Assembly: GCF_016711335.1 (NCBI RefSeq)
Contig: NZ_JADJTF010000001.1
Coordinates: 806,001 to 870,000, forward strand
Direction of reading: 5' to 3'
DNA length: 64,000 nucleotides
Source of the DNA: Thiofilum sp.
GTDB lineage: Bacteria > Pseudomonadota > Gammaproteobacteria > Thiotrichales > Thiotrichaceae
This document shows positions 1-7,093 of the stretch, in pieces. How positions within the stretch are numbered: the first letter of the stretch is position 1; each line of letters starts with the position of its first letter. A program made the translations under genes and the position numbers. The notes under the pieces are model-generated. The model was given only the letters and a program-made list of their open reading frames with translations. It did no database searches and was not told the origin of the DNA.

Positions 1-1
1 G

Positions 2-520
2 CATACCGATGGTTATTACCACCCTCAAGATCAAGTGATTCACGGTATGTTGTTACATTGTATGCAGCCTGCACAATCGGGGGGAGAAAGCCACTGGTTA
101 GATCACGAGATTGCTTATATTTTATTACGTGATGCTAATCCGGCTTATATTAAAGCGCTCATACATCCTGAAGCGCTAACCATTCCGGCTAATGAGCTAA
201 AAGGTGAGATTATTCGCCCTACCAGCATAGGCTCAGTCTTTAGTGTGCACCGAGGGCAATTACATATGCGCTACTCGGCTCGCCAACGTAATATTCACTG
301 GCGTAATGATCCTATGACCCAAGAGGCGGTCACGTATCTAAATCAATTATGGGCAGAGGATCAATCACCTTATATAGTCCGACACACCCTGCAAGCCGGA
401 GAAGGGTTGATCTGTAATAATATCCTGCATAATCGCAATGCTTTTCAGGATAACCCCCATCAACCGCGCTTATTATATCGTGGGCGCTATTTGCAGCGGG
501 TGGCGCTACCACAACACTAA
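2..520 (+). CDS. TauD/TfdA-family Fe(II)/2-oxoglutarate dioxygenase, C-terminal part (5' truncated)
   Basis: The gene runs in from the left edge, so only the C-terminal ~172 residues are visible. The first codons read H-T-D-G, the HxD metal-binding pair of the TauD/TfdA double-stranded beta-helix fold. Near the end a distal histidine lies in the context NNILHNR, followed by an arginine-rich RGRYLQR that fits the 2-oxoglutarate-binding arginine. Family members hydroxylate small organic substrates with O2, 2-oxoglutarate and Fe(II); the substrate cannot be read from this fragment. It converges on the esterase gene on the other strand with a gap of only 4 bases. Confidence 0.8.
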   Translation, partial: HTDGYYHPQDQVIHGMLLHCMQPAQSGGESHWLDHEIAYILLRDANPAYIKALIHPEALTIPANELKGEIIRPTSIGSVFSVHRGQLHMRYSARQRNIHWRNDPMTQEAVTYLNQLWAEDQSPYIVRHTLQAGEGLICNNILHNRNAFQDNPHQPRLLYRGRYLQRVALPQH

Positions 521-524
521 AGCG

Positions 525-1640
525 CTATTGCAGTACCTTGCTACGTGCCATGCTGTTGACCATGCTGGCAATAGCACGTACTTGTTTACCATGCTTAGTT
601 GCATAATCCCCCCCACTATAGCCCCACCAATCCCAACAACCTTTAGGATTACTCATCGCCCCCATCCATAAAGTACTTTTCCATGCCCGTGTTTGCGGAT
701 AAAGCACCACGATATTATTTGCCTCTGCCCACTCGTTATAGCCTGCCTGCTCGAAAAAGGCGCGATGATTAAAATCCTCCGATTGCTGGCAGCCATGCAG
801 AGCAATATGTAAGCGACATGGCTCACCCGCCAAACAGGCTTGCGGAATATAAATATGTGCTTGAGGATGCAGGCTAGTGCTGGGATCACGATTATTAAAA
901 TACGCTAGCTGGCTAAAGGTATACAAGGACTCTGGATCAGCCATTACTTTAGGCTTAAGGTCACCGAGTAAAAACGCTAATAACTCCCCAGCCGCATCAA
1001 AACCACATTGACTAATATAAGGGCTTTTTGAAATATCACAGGCATGACCCACTGTATCGGTAATCATGGCATGCTCTGCATGGGGATGACGTAAATGTTC
1101 AATGTTCTGATCATTAATAAAGTGTTGGTAATACTGCGCTGTCACCTCCATGACTGAAGCGGGTACGGTTTGATCTTTAGCTCCACTAAATAGCCATACC
1201 TTAGCTTGTGCCAAATGCTCCGGCGCATCGATGAGACCTTTAGCTGCCATGAGCTGTGTCTCACGCAAGGAATAGTCCAATTCAGGAGGCCCGGCAAAAG
1301 GATACAGGGGATGAGTATTAGTGCAGACTGTGGTGGGGGTGTATAGCCCGCTGAAATCTAAAGCTGAACCTTGATACACTCCCTCGGCACAGCGATAAGG
1401 ACCTCCGGCGACTAGCCCAGCGCCCTTAATAGTTTTGGAAAAAATCACATGCAATTGCAGCGCCATAAATGCACCCGACGACAAGCCAGACACAGTAATA
1501 GCACGGGTATCGATTTTCAGGGGTTTCGTTAAAGTGGCTAGGGTCGGAATAGGTGCGGCTGCACTATAATGAGGAACAAAAACACTACTTAGCATCACGG
1601 GAGCTAAGCGTTTCAGCCACGGCTTGGGATATAAATCCAT
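525..1640 (-). CDS. PHB depolymerase-family secreted esterase
   Basis: This is an alpha/beta-hydrolase of the polyhydroxyalkanoate depolymerase (esterase PHB) type, about 371 residues. The nucleophile elbow is G-L-S-S-G (catalytic Ser near residue 54). Downstream blocks HIALHGCQQS and CWDWWGYSGGDY are typical of the family; in such enzymes the conserved ALHGC segment forms the oxyanion hole. A hydrophobic N-terminus ending near AAA suggests export. The start is set at the ATG at 1640 because AGGAG lies 7 bases upstream; a start 5 codons earlier has no ribosome site. Likely role is hydrolysis of external polyhydroxybutyrate or a related ester. Substrate is inferred from family. Confidence 0.8.
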   Translation of the reverse strand: MDLYPKPWLKRLAPVMLSSVFVPHYSAAAPIPTLATLTKPLKIDTRAITVSGLSSGAFMALQLHVIFSKTIKGAGLVAGGPYRCAEGVYQGSALDFSGLYTPTTVCTNTHPLYPFAGPPELDYSLRETQLMAAKGLIDAPEHLAQAKVWLFSGAKDQTVPASVMEVTAQYYQHFINDQNIEHLRHPHAEHAMITDTVGHACDISKSPYISQCGFDAAGELLAFLLGDLKPKVMADPESLYTFSQLAYFNNRDPSTSLHPQAHIYIPQACLAGEPCRLHIALHGCQQSEDFNHRAFFEQAGYNEWAEANNIVVLYPQTRAWKSTLWMGAMSNPKGCWDWWGYSGGDYATKHGKQVRAIASMVNSMARSKVLQ

Positions 1641-1696
1641 CTTGACACTCCTCACAGTAGAGCATCCCTGCTCTATTTATCGGTAACATGATTGGG

Positions 1697-1727
1697 AGGG
1701 GGTGATTGAGCTAAAAAACCACCCCCT
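1697..1727. repeat. 8-bp inverted repeat in intergenic region
   Basis: Perfect arms AGGGGGTG (1697-1704) and CACCCCCT (1720-1727) flank a 15-base AT-rich loop, between the divergent esterase and MFS genes. No run of T follows on either strand, so it is not a convincing terminator; an operator or chance structure is possible. Confidence 0.35.
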
Positions 1728-1897
1728 ATTACACTGCCTCGCATTAATTGGCATCAATTATAGTCCATTTTGAGAGGGTGCATATTTCATACCTGCCTAC
1801 ACTGTTGAAAACTTATAAGTACCCTTGCTAAGCCCTAATAGTGAGCGAATAATGCTGCATTTTTCACGCTTCGTAACTACTTTGCAGCAGATCCTCT

Positions 1898-3136
1898 ATG
1901 TCTCACGCTACTAGCATTTATCACCAACCGAGCTTTTTGCCATTTTTATCAGGTCGTGTGCTAGCTATGTTCGCCGCACAAATTCAGGCGGTAGTGGTGG
2001 CGTGGCAAGTGTATGACATGACGAATGACCCTATGGCATTAGCCTATGTCGGGCTTGCACAATTCATACCGATGCTAGTGTTATTGATTCCGGCGGGTGA
2101 CTTATTAGATCGTTTTGCGCGTAAAAAGATTTTAGCCGCCAGTTGGATATTAGAAGCACTATGCAGTACTTTGTTATTAGTCTTATCTTTAATCCCGATT
2201 CACAACCCCCTTTTTTATTATGCGGTATTAATGCTCTATGGTTGTGGTCGAGCCTTTACTGGACCAGCGGTACAAAGTTTATTGCCTCAAATTGTGCCCC
2301 GCGAACAATTAGCTGCCGCGATTGCCGCTAATAGTATGCTGATGCGTAGTGCTGCGATTGCAGGGCCATTAGTCGGAGGTGGCTTATATGCTTTGGGAGG
2401 TGGAGTACTCACTTATAGTATTTGTATGCTGAGCTTTTTGGGAGCGGCGTTATTATTGCCTTGGGTTAAGGTATTACCTCAAATAAAACCCAATAACACT
2501 CTGAATGGTAGTGCATGGCAACGTTTTACAGCGGGGATTCAATTTATTCGCTCGCGCCCGATTATTTTAGGGACAATTTCATTAGATTTATTTGCCGTAT
2601 TATTAGGGGGAGTCGTTGCATTACTACCCATTTATGCCAAGGATATTTTACACGTAGGTTCTATTGGATTAGGTGCGTTGCGTAGTGGCATGACACTAGG
2701 TGAAATAGCTGTTGGATTTTATTTAAGTTTATATCCATTCAATCGCCGAGTTGGGATAACGATGTTCGCTGCGGTGATTATGTTTGGCTTGGCGAATTTA
2801 GTGTTTTCACTGTCAACCAGTTTTGTATTGTCGTTTCTAGCGTTAATGGTGGCGGGAGCGGCGGATATGGTGAGTGTGTATATTCGCTCGTCCTTAGTGC
2901 AGTTTTCTACCCCCGATGAAATGCGTGGGCGGGTAAATGCGGTGAATATGTTATTTATTAGCTCATCGAATGAGTTAGGTGAATTTCGGGCGGGTTTAAG
3001 TGCTAAATGGTTAGGTACTGAACCAGCGGCGGTAGTAGGAAGTTTATTTACCCTAGGGGTAGCGGGATTATGGATGTGGGCGTTTAAACCCTTGCGCGAG
3101 GTGAATAAGTTTGAGGATGCTTCAGTAAAAGCCTAA
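1898..3136 (+). CDS. MFS transporter, EntS-like
   Basis: A 412-residue major facilitator with about 12 hydrophobic segments. The loop between helices 2 and 3 carries the D-R-x-x-R-K cluster (GDLLDRFARKKI) typical of the superfamily. The arrangement, with PAVQSLLPQIVPREQL in the middle of the first half and STPDEMRGRVNAVN in the second half, matches the EntS/MFS_3 group of siderophore and drug exporters. It stands alone, divergent from the esterase. Substrate is unknown; there are no siderophore genes nearby. Its 3' end overlaps the hipA remnant on the opposite strand. Confidence 0.8.
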   Translation: MSHATSIYHQPSFLPFLSGRVLAMFAAQIQAVVVAWQVYDMTNDPMALAYVGLAQFIPMLVLLIPAGDLLDRFARKKILAASWILEALCSTLLLVLSLIPIHNPLFYYAVLMLYGCGRAFTGPAVQSLLPQIVPREQLAAAIAANSMLMRSAAIAGPLVGGGLYALGGGVLTYSICMLSFLGAALLLPWVKVLPQIKPNNTLNGSAWQRFTAGIQFIRSRPIILGTISLDLFAVLLGGVVALLPIYAKDILHVGSIGLGALRSGMTLGEIAVGFYLSLYPFNRRVGITMFAAVIMFGLANLVFSLSTSFVLSFLALMVAGAADMVSVYIRSSLVQFSTPDEMRGRVNAVNMLFISSSNELGEFRAGLSAKWLGTEPAAVVGSLFTLGVAGLWMWAFKPLREVNKFEDASVKA

Positions 3137-3271
3137 TGATTGATTATCTATAGCGTCGTGCCAAATTTGAGATACCACTAAAAATAGGTTCACCCCGTCA
3201 ATTGCCTTGCTCAATATGCCAATGGGCAAACCATTCATAAATACATACAAGTGGCTTTTGCGACTTACCAT
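3122..3271 (-). pseudogene. hipA: hipA remnant (N-terminal ~40 residues only)
   Basis: An ATG overlapping the last 7 bases of hipB opens a 49-residue reading frame beginning MVSRKSHLYVFMNGLPIGIL and continuing with SKAIDGVNLF. This aligns residue for residue with the N-terminus of HipA kinases (E. coli WMNNQRVGELTKLANGAHTF, recalled from memory). After about residue 33 the similarity fades and the frame ends opposite the 3' end of the MFS gene. The hipB-hipA start overlap typical of intact operons is kept, so this is a hipBA operon whose toxin kinase has been deleted. No toxin function is expected. Confidence 0.75.
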
Positions 3272-3513
3272 TCTTGCTCCCAGCCTGTCGTTTTATTGGC
3301 AGCTTTTGGGACTAAATGTAGCTCTAAATCTAGAGCCGACAATAACTTAAATAGGGTTTCTAGCTTCGTGCCATCGGGCTGATTTTCCAAAGCTGATATA
3401 GTGGCTTGCTTTAATCCTGTGTGTTCAGCTAGGGTACTTTGCGTGATCTGAGCACGTTTGCGTTGATCCCGTAGGGCTGTGGCTAACATATCGGTAGAGT
3501 AAATATGCATCAT
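3265..3513 (-). CDS. hipB: HipB-type antitoxin/transcriptional repressor (orphan)
   Basis: An 82-residue XRE/Cro-type helix-turn-helix protein. The HTH spans roughly residues 25-60 (TQSTLAEHTGLKQATISALE), and the sequence then runs LETLFKLLSALDLELHLVPK, the dimerising beta-strand seen in HipB. Family members neutralise the HipA kinase and repress hipBA. The adjoining hipA is reduced to an N-terminal stub, so here HipB can act only as a DNA-binding protein. Two HipB operators lie immediately upstream, the nearer ending 2 bases before the first ATG, so the promoter must overlap them and the messenger has almost no leader. Tandem ATG codons at 3513 and 3510 make the exact start uncertain. Confidence 0.85.
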   Translation of the reverse strand: MMHIYSTDMLATALRDQRKRAQITQSTLAEHTGLKQATISALENQPDGTKLETLFKLLSALDLELHLVPKAANKTTGWEQEW

Positions 3514-3515
3514 AT

Positions 3516-3533
3516 TATCCGCTATAAAGGATA
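3516..3533. promoter_or_regulatory. HipB operator, copy 1
   Basis: TATCC-(8 bases)-GGATA, the consensus known for the E. coli HipB operator, ends 2 bases before the hipB start codon. The central eight bases are GCTATAAA. Autoregulation is inferred from the match and the position. Confidence 0.85.
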
Positions 3534-3543
3534 AATCTTATAT

Positions 3544-3561
3544 TATCCGCTCTAGAGGATA
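3544..3561. promoter_or_regulatory. HipB operator, copy 2
   Basis: A second perfect TATCC-(8 bases)-GGATA, with centre GCTCTAGA, lies 28 bp centre to centre from copy 1. Both half-sites are intact although hipA is lost, consistent with continued repression by HipB. Confidence 0.85.
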
Positions 3562-3638
3562 AAAGTAAAATTGTATCTGCTTACTACGTTGAATAAAGCA
3601 ACTCTATTCTCAGTCCACATCTAAAACGTTCTGGTAAT

Positions 3639-4052
3639 TTAAGTGAGAGATTCACCCAATAACTCACCGTTAGGTAATTTGGCAGCTTTACTATCAAAGG
3701 TAAGCATGGCTTTACAACCCTCTCTTTGATAACGACTTGCCATTAAACAATCAGCAAAATCAGCATTGCTATTTTTATAAAAATGCAAAGCCTGCTCTAA
3801 TGATTCCTCTAACTCAATCTCAACATCTTGCGTTTCTAATAAAGCTTGCATGGCTTGAATAATAGTAGCTTTGTCACGTTTACCATAACTACGCAATACC
3901 CACTCAGTTTCCAAAATAGTTAGTAGGCTAATAAAAAGTATTTCCTTATTAGTAATAGCCTGCTGAATACGTTGGCGCACTAAAGCAGCTTGAGCTTTAT
4001 CATCATTTAACAAGTAGCGTACTAATACATTGGTATCTAAACCATATTTCAT
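3639..4052 (-). CDS. vapC: PIN-domain ribonuclease toxin, VapC family
   Basis: A 137-residue PIN domain. The N-terminus MKYGLDTNVLVRYLLNDD carries the first conserved aspartate (D6). A central acidic ETEW follows, and the C-terminal third has NADFADCLMASRY with further acidic metal ligands, then LTFDSKAAKL. VapC toxins are Mg-dependent RNases that cut tRNA or rRNA. The start is the ATG at 4052 with GGAG six bases upstream; an in-frame TTG 12 bases earlier would overlap the antitoxin and is less likely. It begins 2 bases after the antitoxin stop, so the pair is co-translated. All expected acidic residues are present and it looks functional. Confidence 0.85.
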   Translation of the reverse strand: MKYGLDTNVLVRYLLNDDKAQAALVRQRIQQAITNKEILFISLLTILETEWVLRSYGKRDKATIIQAMQALLETQDVEIELEESLEQALHFYKNSNADFADCLMASRYQREGCKAMLTFDSKAAKLPNGELLGESLT

Positions 4053-4054
4053 GG

Positions 4055-4276
4055 TTAGCTCCAAGGATGCATATGTTCTAGTGGAATAGGTGTACTACCT
4101 TGTTGTTCTAGCAAGCCATCAAGCTCCAGAATACTACGTTTTTTGACGCGCACAATAATGGTGCCATCGGGTAAGAGCGTGAAGTGGAGCTTATCCTTAG
4201 GTTGTAAAGCTAAAGCCTCCCTGATGTCTTTGGGAATAGTCGTTTGACCTTTGCTGGTGATAGTGGCTGCTGACAT
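4055..4276 (-). CDS. vapB: AbrB/SpoVT-type antitoxin of the VapC pair
   Basis: A 73-residue protein whose first ~45 residues form a swapped-hairpin AbrB domain (ATITSKGQTTIPKDIREAL, LLPDGTIIVRV). The C-terminal tail (ILELDGLLEQQGSTPIPLE) is the likely toxin-wrapping segment. Such antitoxins bind and block the PIN RNase and, with it, repress their own promoter. AGAGG lies upstream of the ATG, and an inverted repeat fitting an autoregulatory operator lies 16 bases upstream of the start. It is first in the operon, as usual for type II systems. Confidence 0.85.
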   Translation of the reverse strand: MSAATITSKGQTTIPKDIREALALQPKDKLHFTLLPDGTIIVRVKKRSILELDGLLEQQGSTPIPLEHMHPWS

Positions 4277-4291
4277 GGAAATAACCTCTTT

Positions 4292-4320
4292 TTCCTTACA
4301 TTTCTTATTTTAGTAAGGAA
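4292..4320. promoter_or_regulatory. Inverted repeat upstream of vapBC, probable operator
   Basis: Perfect 8-bp arms TTCCTTAC (4292-4299) and GTAAGGAA (4313-4320) are separated by 13 AT-rich bases, giving arm centres 21 bp apart, two helical turns. The position just upstream of vapB fits binding by the antitoxin or the VapBC complex. Binding itself is inferred. Confidence 0.65.
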
Positions 4321-4436
4321 TACTACCATGTGCTAGCATGTTTTTTAAACTTAACTTTTGTTAGAGTATGTTTTGCCGCTCATAGCTTAATTTGCTACAT
4401 TCATCAGTACGCCCCCCCCTCTTTTAGGTTTGCCCT

Positions 4437-4889
4437 ATGAATCAGGAAGTGATCACGCCTTGGATTGAGCATTTAACGAATCCGTTTACGTTAGCTGGTT
4501 TTGCGCTGTTTATTATTGCGGGCTTGGGTTGGATTTTTAAACCGAGCCAAACAGAGGCTTTAAGTGGTGCGAGTATTGAGCGCATTGTGACTAAGTTAAT
4601 TTATACCTGTTTGATTTTAGGTGTTTTAGCGATTGGTTTGGGCTTTGCGAAGGATTTATTGCGTCCAACGGTGCAAGAGGTGAAAGGAGTCAAAAACAGT
4701 GCTGTGAGTGTAGCAGGGTGTCAGGCAATTGCCTCTCAACAGGGGCAGGCGCAAATGCAAGGAGGAAAAAGCACCGAACCGCATCAGCGTAGTGATCAAA
4801 GAGTCGAGAATATAGAAAATAGTGCCGTCGCGGTGGGTAATTGTGATGCTGCCGCTAATAGCAATACTGAACTTAAAACCGGTCAATAG
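4437..4889 (+). CDS. Two-helix membrane protein with repeated NSAV motif, unknown function
   Basis: 150 residues, not recognised. Two transmembrane helices lie at about residues 17-34 and 52-70. The remaining hydrophilic tail has two copies of one pattern, VKGVKNSAVSVAGC (82-95) and VENIENSAVAVGNC (123-136), each ending in cysteine and separated by a Gln/Ser-rich stretch. The repeats suggest short beta-strand turns rather than an enzyme. It ends 2 bases before the next gene, a lipoprotein whose N-terminal region is also rich in alternating V/G/D/Q, so the two probably work together in the envelope. Whether the tail faces the cytoplasm or periplasm is not certain. Confidence 0.65.
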   Translation: MNQEVITPWIEHLTNPFTLAGFALFIIAGLGWIFKPSQTEALSGASIERIVTKLIYTCLILGVLAIGLGFAKDLLRPTVQEVKGVKNSAVSVAGCQAIASQQGQAQMQGGKSTEPHQRSDQRVENIENSAVAVGNCDAAANSNTELKTGQ

Positions 4890-4891
4890 CT

Positions 4892-6562
4892 TTGAGTGCT
4901 TGGTTTAAGTATTGGCTGGCTCTGGGTTTATTGCTTTGGATTGTGGGCTGCGGGGGTAGTTCAGAACAGTCTACTCAAGACATAAGCCAAAGTCAGGTTG
5001 CACAAAGTGTTCAAGGCGATGCCATTGCTGGGCAAACTGTAAAAGTGGATAAAAGTACTCATATTGGTACTCAAATTAATTTACCGACTGAAGTACTTGA
5101 GCAAATTGAACGATTGAATGAGCGTCGTAGTAAAGAGCTAAGCACTTTTCAAGTTTGGGTAATTTTTATCAGTTTCACCATATTATTTCTTCTTATATCA
5201 ATAGGATTAGTTTGGTTTTTTTGGAGGATTTATATCGCCCCAATAGACTCTCGTCAGTATTTTATTACCACTTTACAGCAAGGGATAAGGCGCAAATTTT
5301 ATAGAACGGCAGTCTATCGACTACTGGATTTTTTATTTAAGATTTATGGGGGAAAATCATCCCTTCGTGCATTTAACATCTCATTTTTACTAGCTTATGC
5401 ATACCCTATTCTAGCATTTATTTTAACCTATAGTTATTTTAATGGAATTAATAGCTTCTCTCACTCCTTTCTTTTTTCAGAGCAATCAATATATAGATTA
5501 ATAGTTTTTCCGATAATAATAGCTTGGCTTGTAATAACCTATTACACATTTAAGTACGGCTGGATTTATAGTTTGGACCTAGATCTTAGAATTATCAAGT
5601 ACTTTGAAAAACTAGGCGTTAACTATAAACTAACAATTAATATTTGGCATCTTGTTTGTGGTCTAACACTAGCACTTTTAGGGTACTTAGTAAGAAACGA
5701 CTTTATTTTTATTAATATTTGCTTTTTTGCAGGGTATGCAACTGGTATTTTAGCCATACTAATATTTACTATTACTTTAATAGCATACAAATTTAATATG
5801 GCTATTCTCATTCTTGGGTTTAGTATATTATTCATCTCTTTCGGGCGAATTTTTCATAAAAAAATTATAATTACTTTATCTGGTTTAATTTTTACATTTG
5901 TTCTACTAGGTGTATATATAAAAGATTATAAAACAGCAATGATTATTTCATTTTTCTATTTAATGATGCCTTTGATTAATGCACTACTCGACTATTTATC
6001 ATGGTGGGTTAGCCGTGCTTTTTTAGAAAAAACCCTCCAAACCGATAAAGTCTGGCTCATCACCCTAGAAGTACTCATCGACGCCTTACTAGCCGTCCTA
6101 TTCATGCTAGCCCTATGCCTACTCCTCCCCGCAGGAGCTATTGCCCTCGATAGCCTATTCAGCCATTGGATCGATGCCGACGGACAAAGCGCTACCACCA
6201 ACTGGCAATACTACGCCTACGCTGCCGCCGTTGCCCCCTTTGGTGAAGGCTTAATGGTTACACTCATGCTCTGGACTACCCTACTCCCCACCTTTATCCA
6301 CCTAGTCCTCGGCTGCCTCGCCATTATTATCTTCAGCCTCAAAGGGCAAGCCCTAGCCACCTTCCTCATCAATACCCCCGAAGGCGACCGCCTACGCTAT
6401 ACCGCCGCCAGCCTATGGCTCTACGGCTACCTACTCCTCAGCATTGGCATAGTCAGCGCCCTCATTTGGCTCATTCTAAAACTAGCCGATCTCCCCATAG
6501 CCGCATGGCTGTATGAATTTACCCGCTACTTTTACGCAGCTTACGGCTTGCCAGTGGTTTAA
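4892..6562 (+). CDS. Polytopic membrane lipoprotein, unknown function
   Basis: 556 residues, not recognised. The N-terminus is a lipoprotein signal with lipobox I-V-G-C (Cys20). A Ser/Gln-rich stretch follows, with QSVQGDAIAGQTVKVDK then THIGTQINLP, and then a short helix. After about residue 90 there are roughly 10 hydrophobic segments to the end. The start is a TTG 2 bases after the upstream stop, chosen because it gives a complete signal sequence; no clear ribosome site is seen. Base composition changes within the gene: about 5160-6000 is very AT-rich with ATA codons, while 6020-6560 is GC-richer and rich in CTA/CTC leucines. This could reflect fusion or recombination. Confidence 0.6.
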   Translation: MSAWFKYWLALGLLLWIVGCGGSSEQSTQDISQSQVAQSVQGDAIAGQTVKVDKSTHIGTQINLPTEVLEQIERLNERRSKELSTFQVWVIFISFTILFLLISIGLVWFFWRIYIAPIDSRQYFITTLQQGIRRKFYRTAVYRLLDFLFKIYGGKSSLRAFNISFLLAYAYPILAFILTYSYFNGINSFSHSFLFSEQSIYRLIVFPIIIAWLVITYYTFKYGWIYSLDLDLRIIKYFEKLGVNYKLTINIWHLVCGLTLALLGYLVRNDFIFINICFFAGYATGILAILIFTITLIAYKFNMAILILGFSILFISFGRIFHKKIIITLSGLIFTFVLLGVYIKDYKTAMIISFFYLMMPLINALLDYLSWWVSRAFLEKTLQTDKVWLITLEVLIDALLAVLFMLALCLLLPAGAIALDSLFSHWIDADGQSATTNWQYYAYAAAVAPFGEGLMVTLMLWTTLLPTFIHLVLGCLAIIIFSLKGQALATFLINTPEGDRLRYTAASLWLYGYLLLSIGIVSALIWLILKLADLPIAAWLYEFTRYFYAAYGLPVV

Positions 6563-6765
6563 GGCGCTGAGCATCACGTTATTAGTTATCGGCTGCGGGC
6601 GCTAAGATCTTAAACCTATCTTACACACTGCTTTACACACGAAACAGCAAGCCTTTACAAACCTAAACTGCCTAAACTGTACGATACTGGACTATAGAGA
6701 CGCCCTAAAACGTTGTTTTAAAGGATAGTTTGAGCGACTTTGGATGAGTTTGGAAGATAGTTAAA

Positions 6766-6839
6766 CGCGCCCTAGAGGATTCGAACCTCTGACCTTTGCC
6801 TCCGGAGGGCAACGCTCTATCCAGCTGAGCTAAGGGCGC
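6766..6839 (-). tRNA. tRNA-Arg (anticodon CCG)
   Basis: Read on the minus strand this is a full cloverleaf. Acceptor GCGCCCT pairs with AGGGCGC, the D-arm is AGCTCAGCTGGATAGAGC, and the anticodon stem closes the 7-base loop CTCCGGA with anticodon CCG. The T-arm contains GGTTCGAATCC. The discriminator is G and CCA is not encoded. It lies alone between the lipoprotein gene and the cytochrome gene. Confidence 0.95.
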
Positions 6840-7093
6840 ATCGAAGAGGGTTTGGATAATACAAAAATCCAGAGAGTGAGTCCAATAGAGTTTGTTATTT
6901 CTCAGATAGTTTAGTAGAGCACTCAGTAATTCCTTGGAAAAAATACGGAATATTCCAACTTTCCCCCAAAGAGCATTGGTGCATATTAGCGGTTTCAAAT
7001 ATAATTCTTGCCGATTAAACAGATTTGTAACCCTCTTTGAAATTTATCATGCGGGCAAAGCGTACCTTTAGCCCGGTTAATGGGAGAAATATA

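Noticed and set aside
3639..4276. Mobile element boundary around the toxin-antitoxin patch
   Set aside because: No transposase, integrase, direct repeats or inverted terminal repeats could be seen flanking 3100-4330.
6766..6839. Prophage or island attachment site at the tRNA
   Set aside because: No second copy of the tRNA 3' end and no integrase gene is present in the window.
6705..6998. Minus-strand 97-codon frame across the tRNA
   Set aside because: It reads through the whole tRNA-Arg gene (giving the well-known false peptide APLAQLDRALPSGGKGQRFE) and has no ribosome site.
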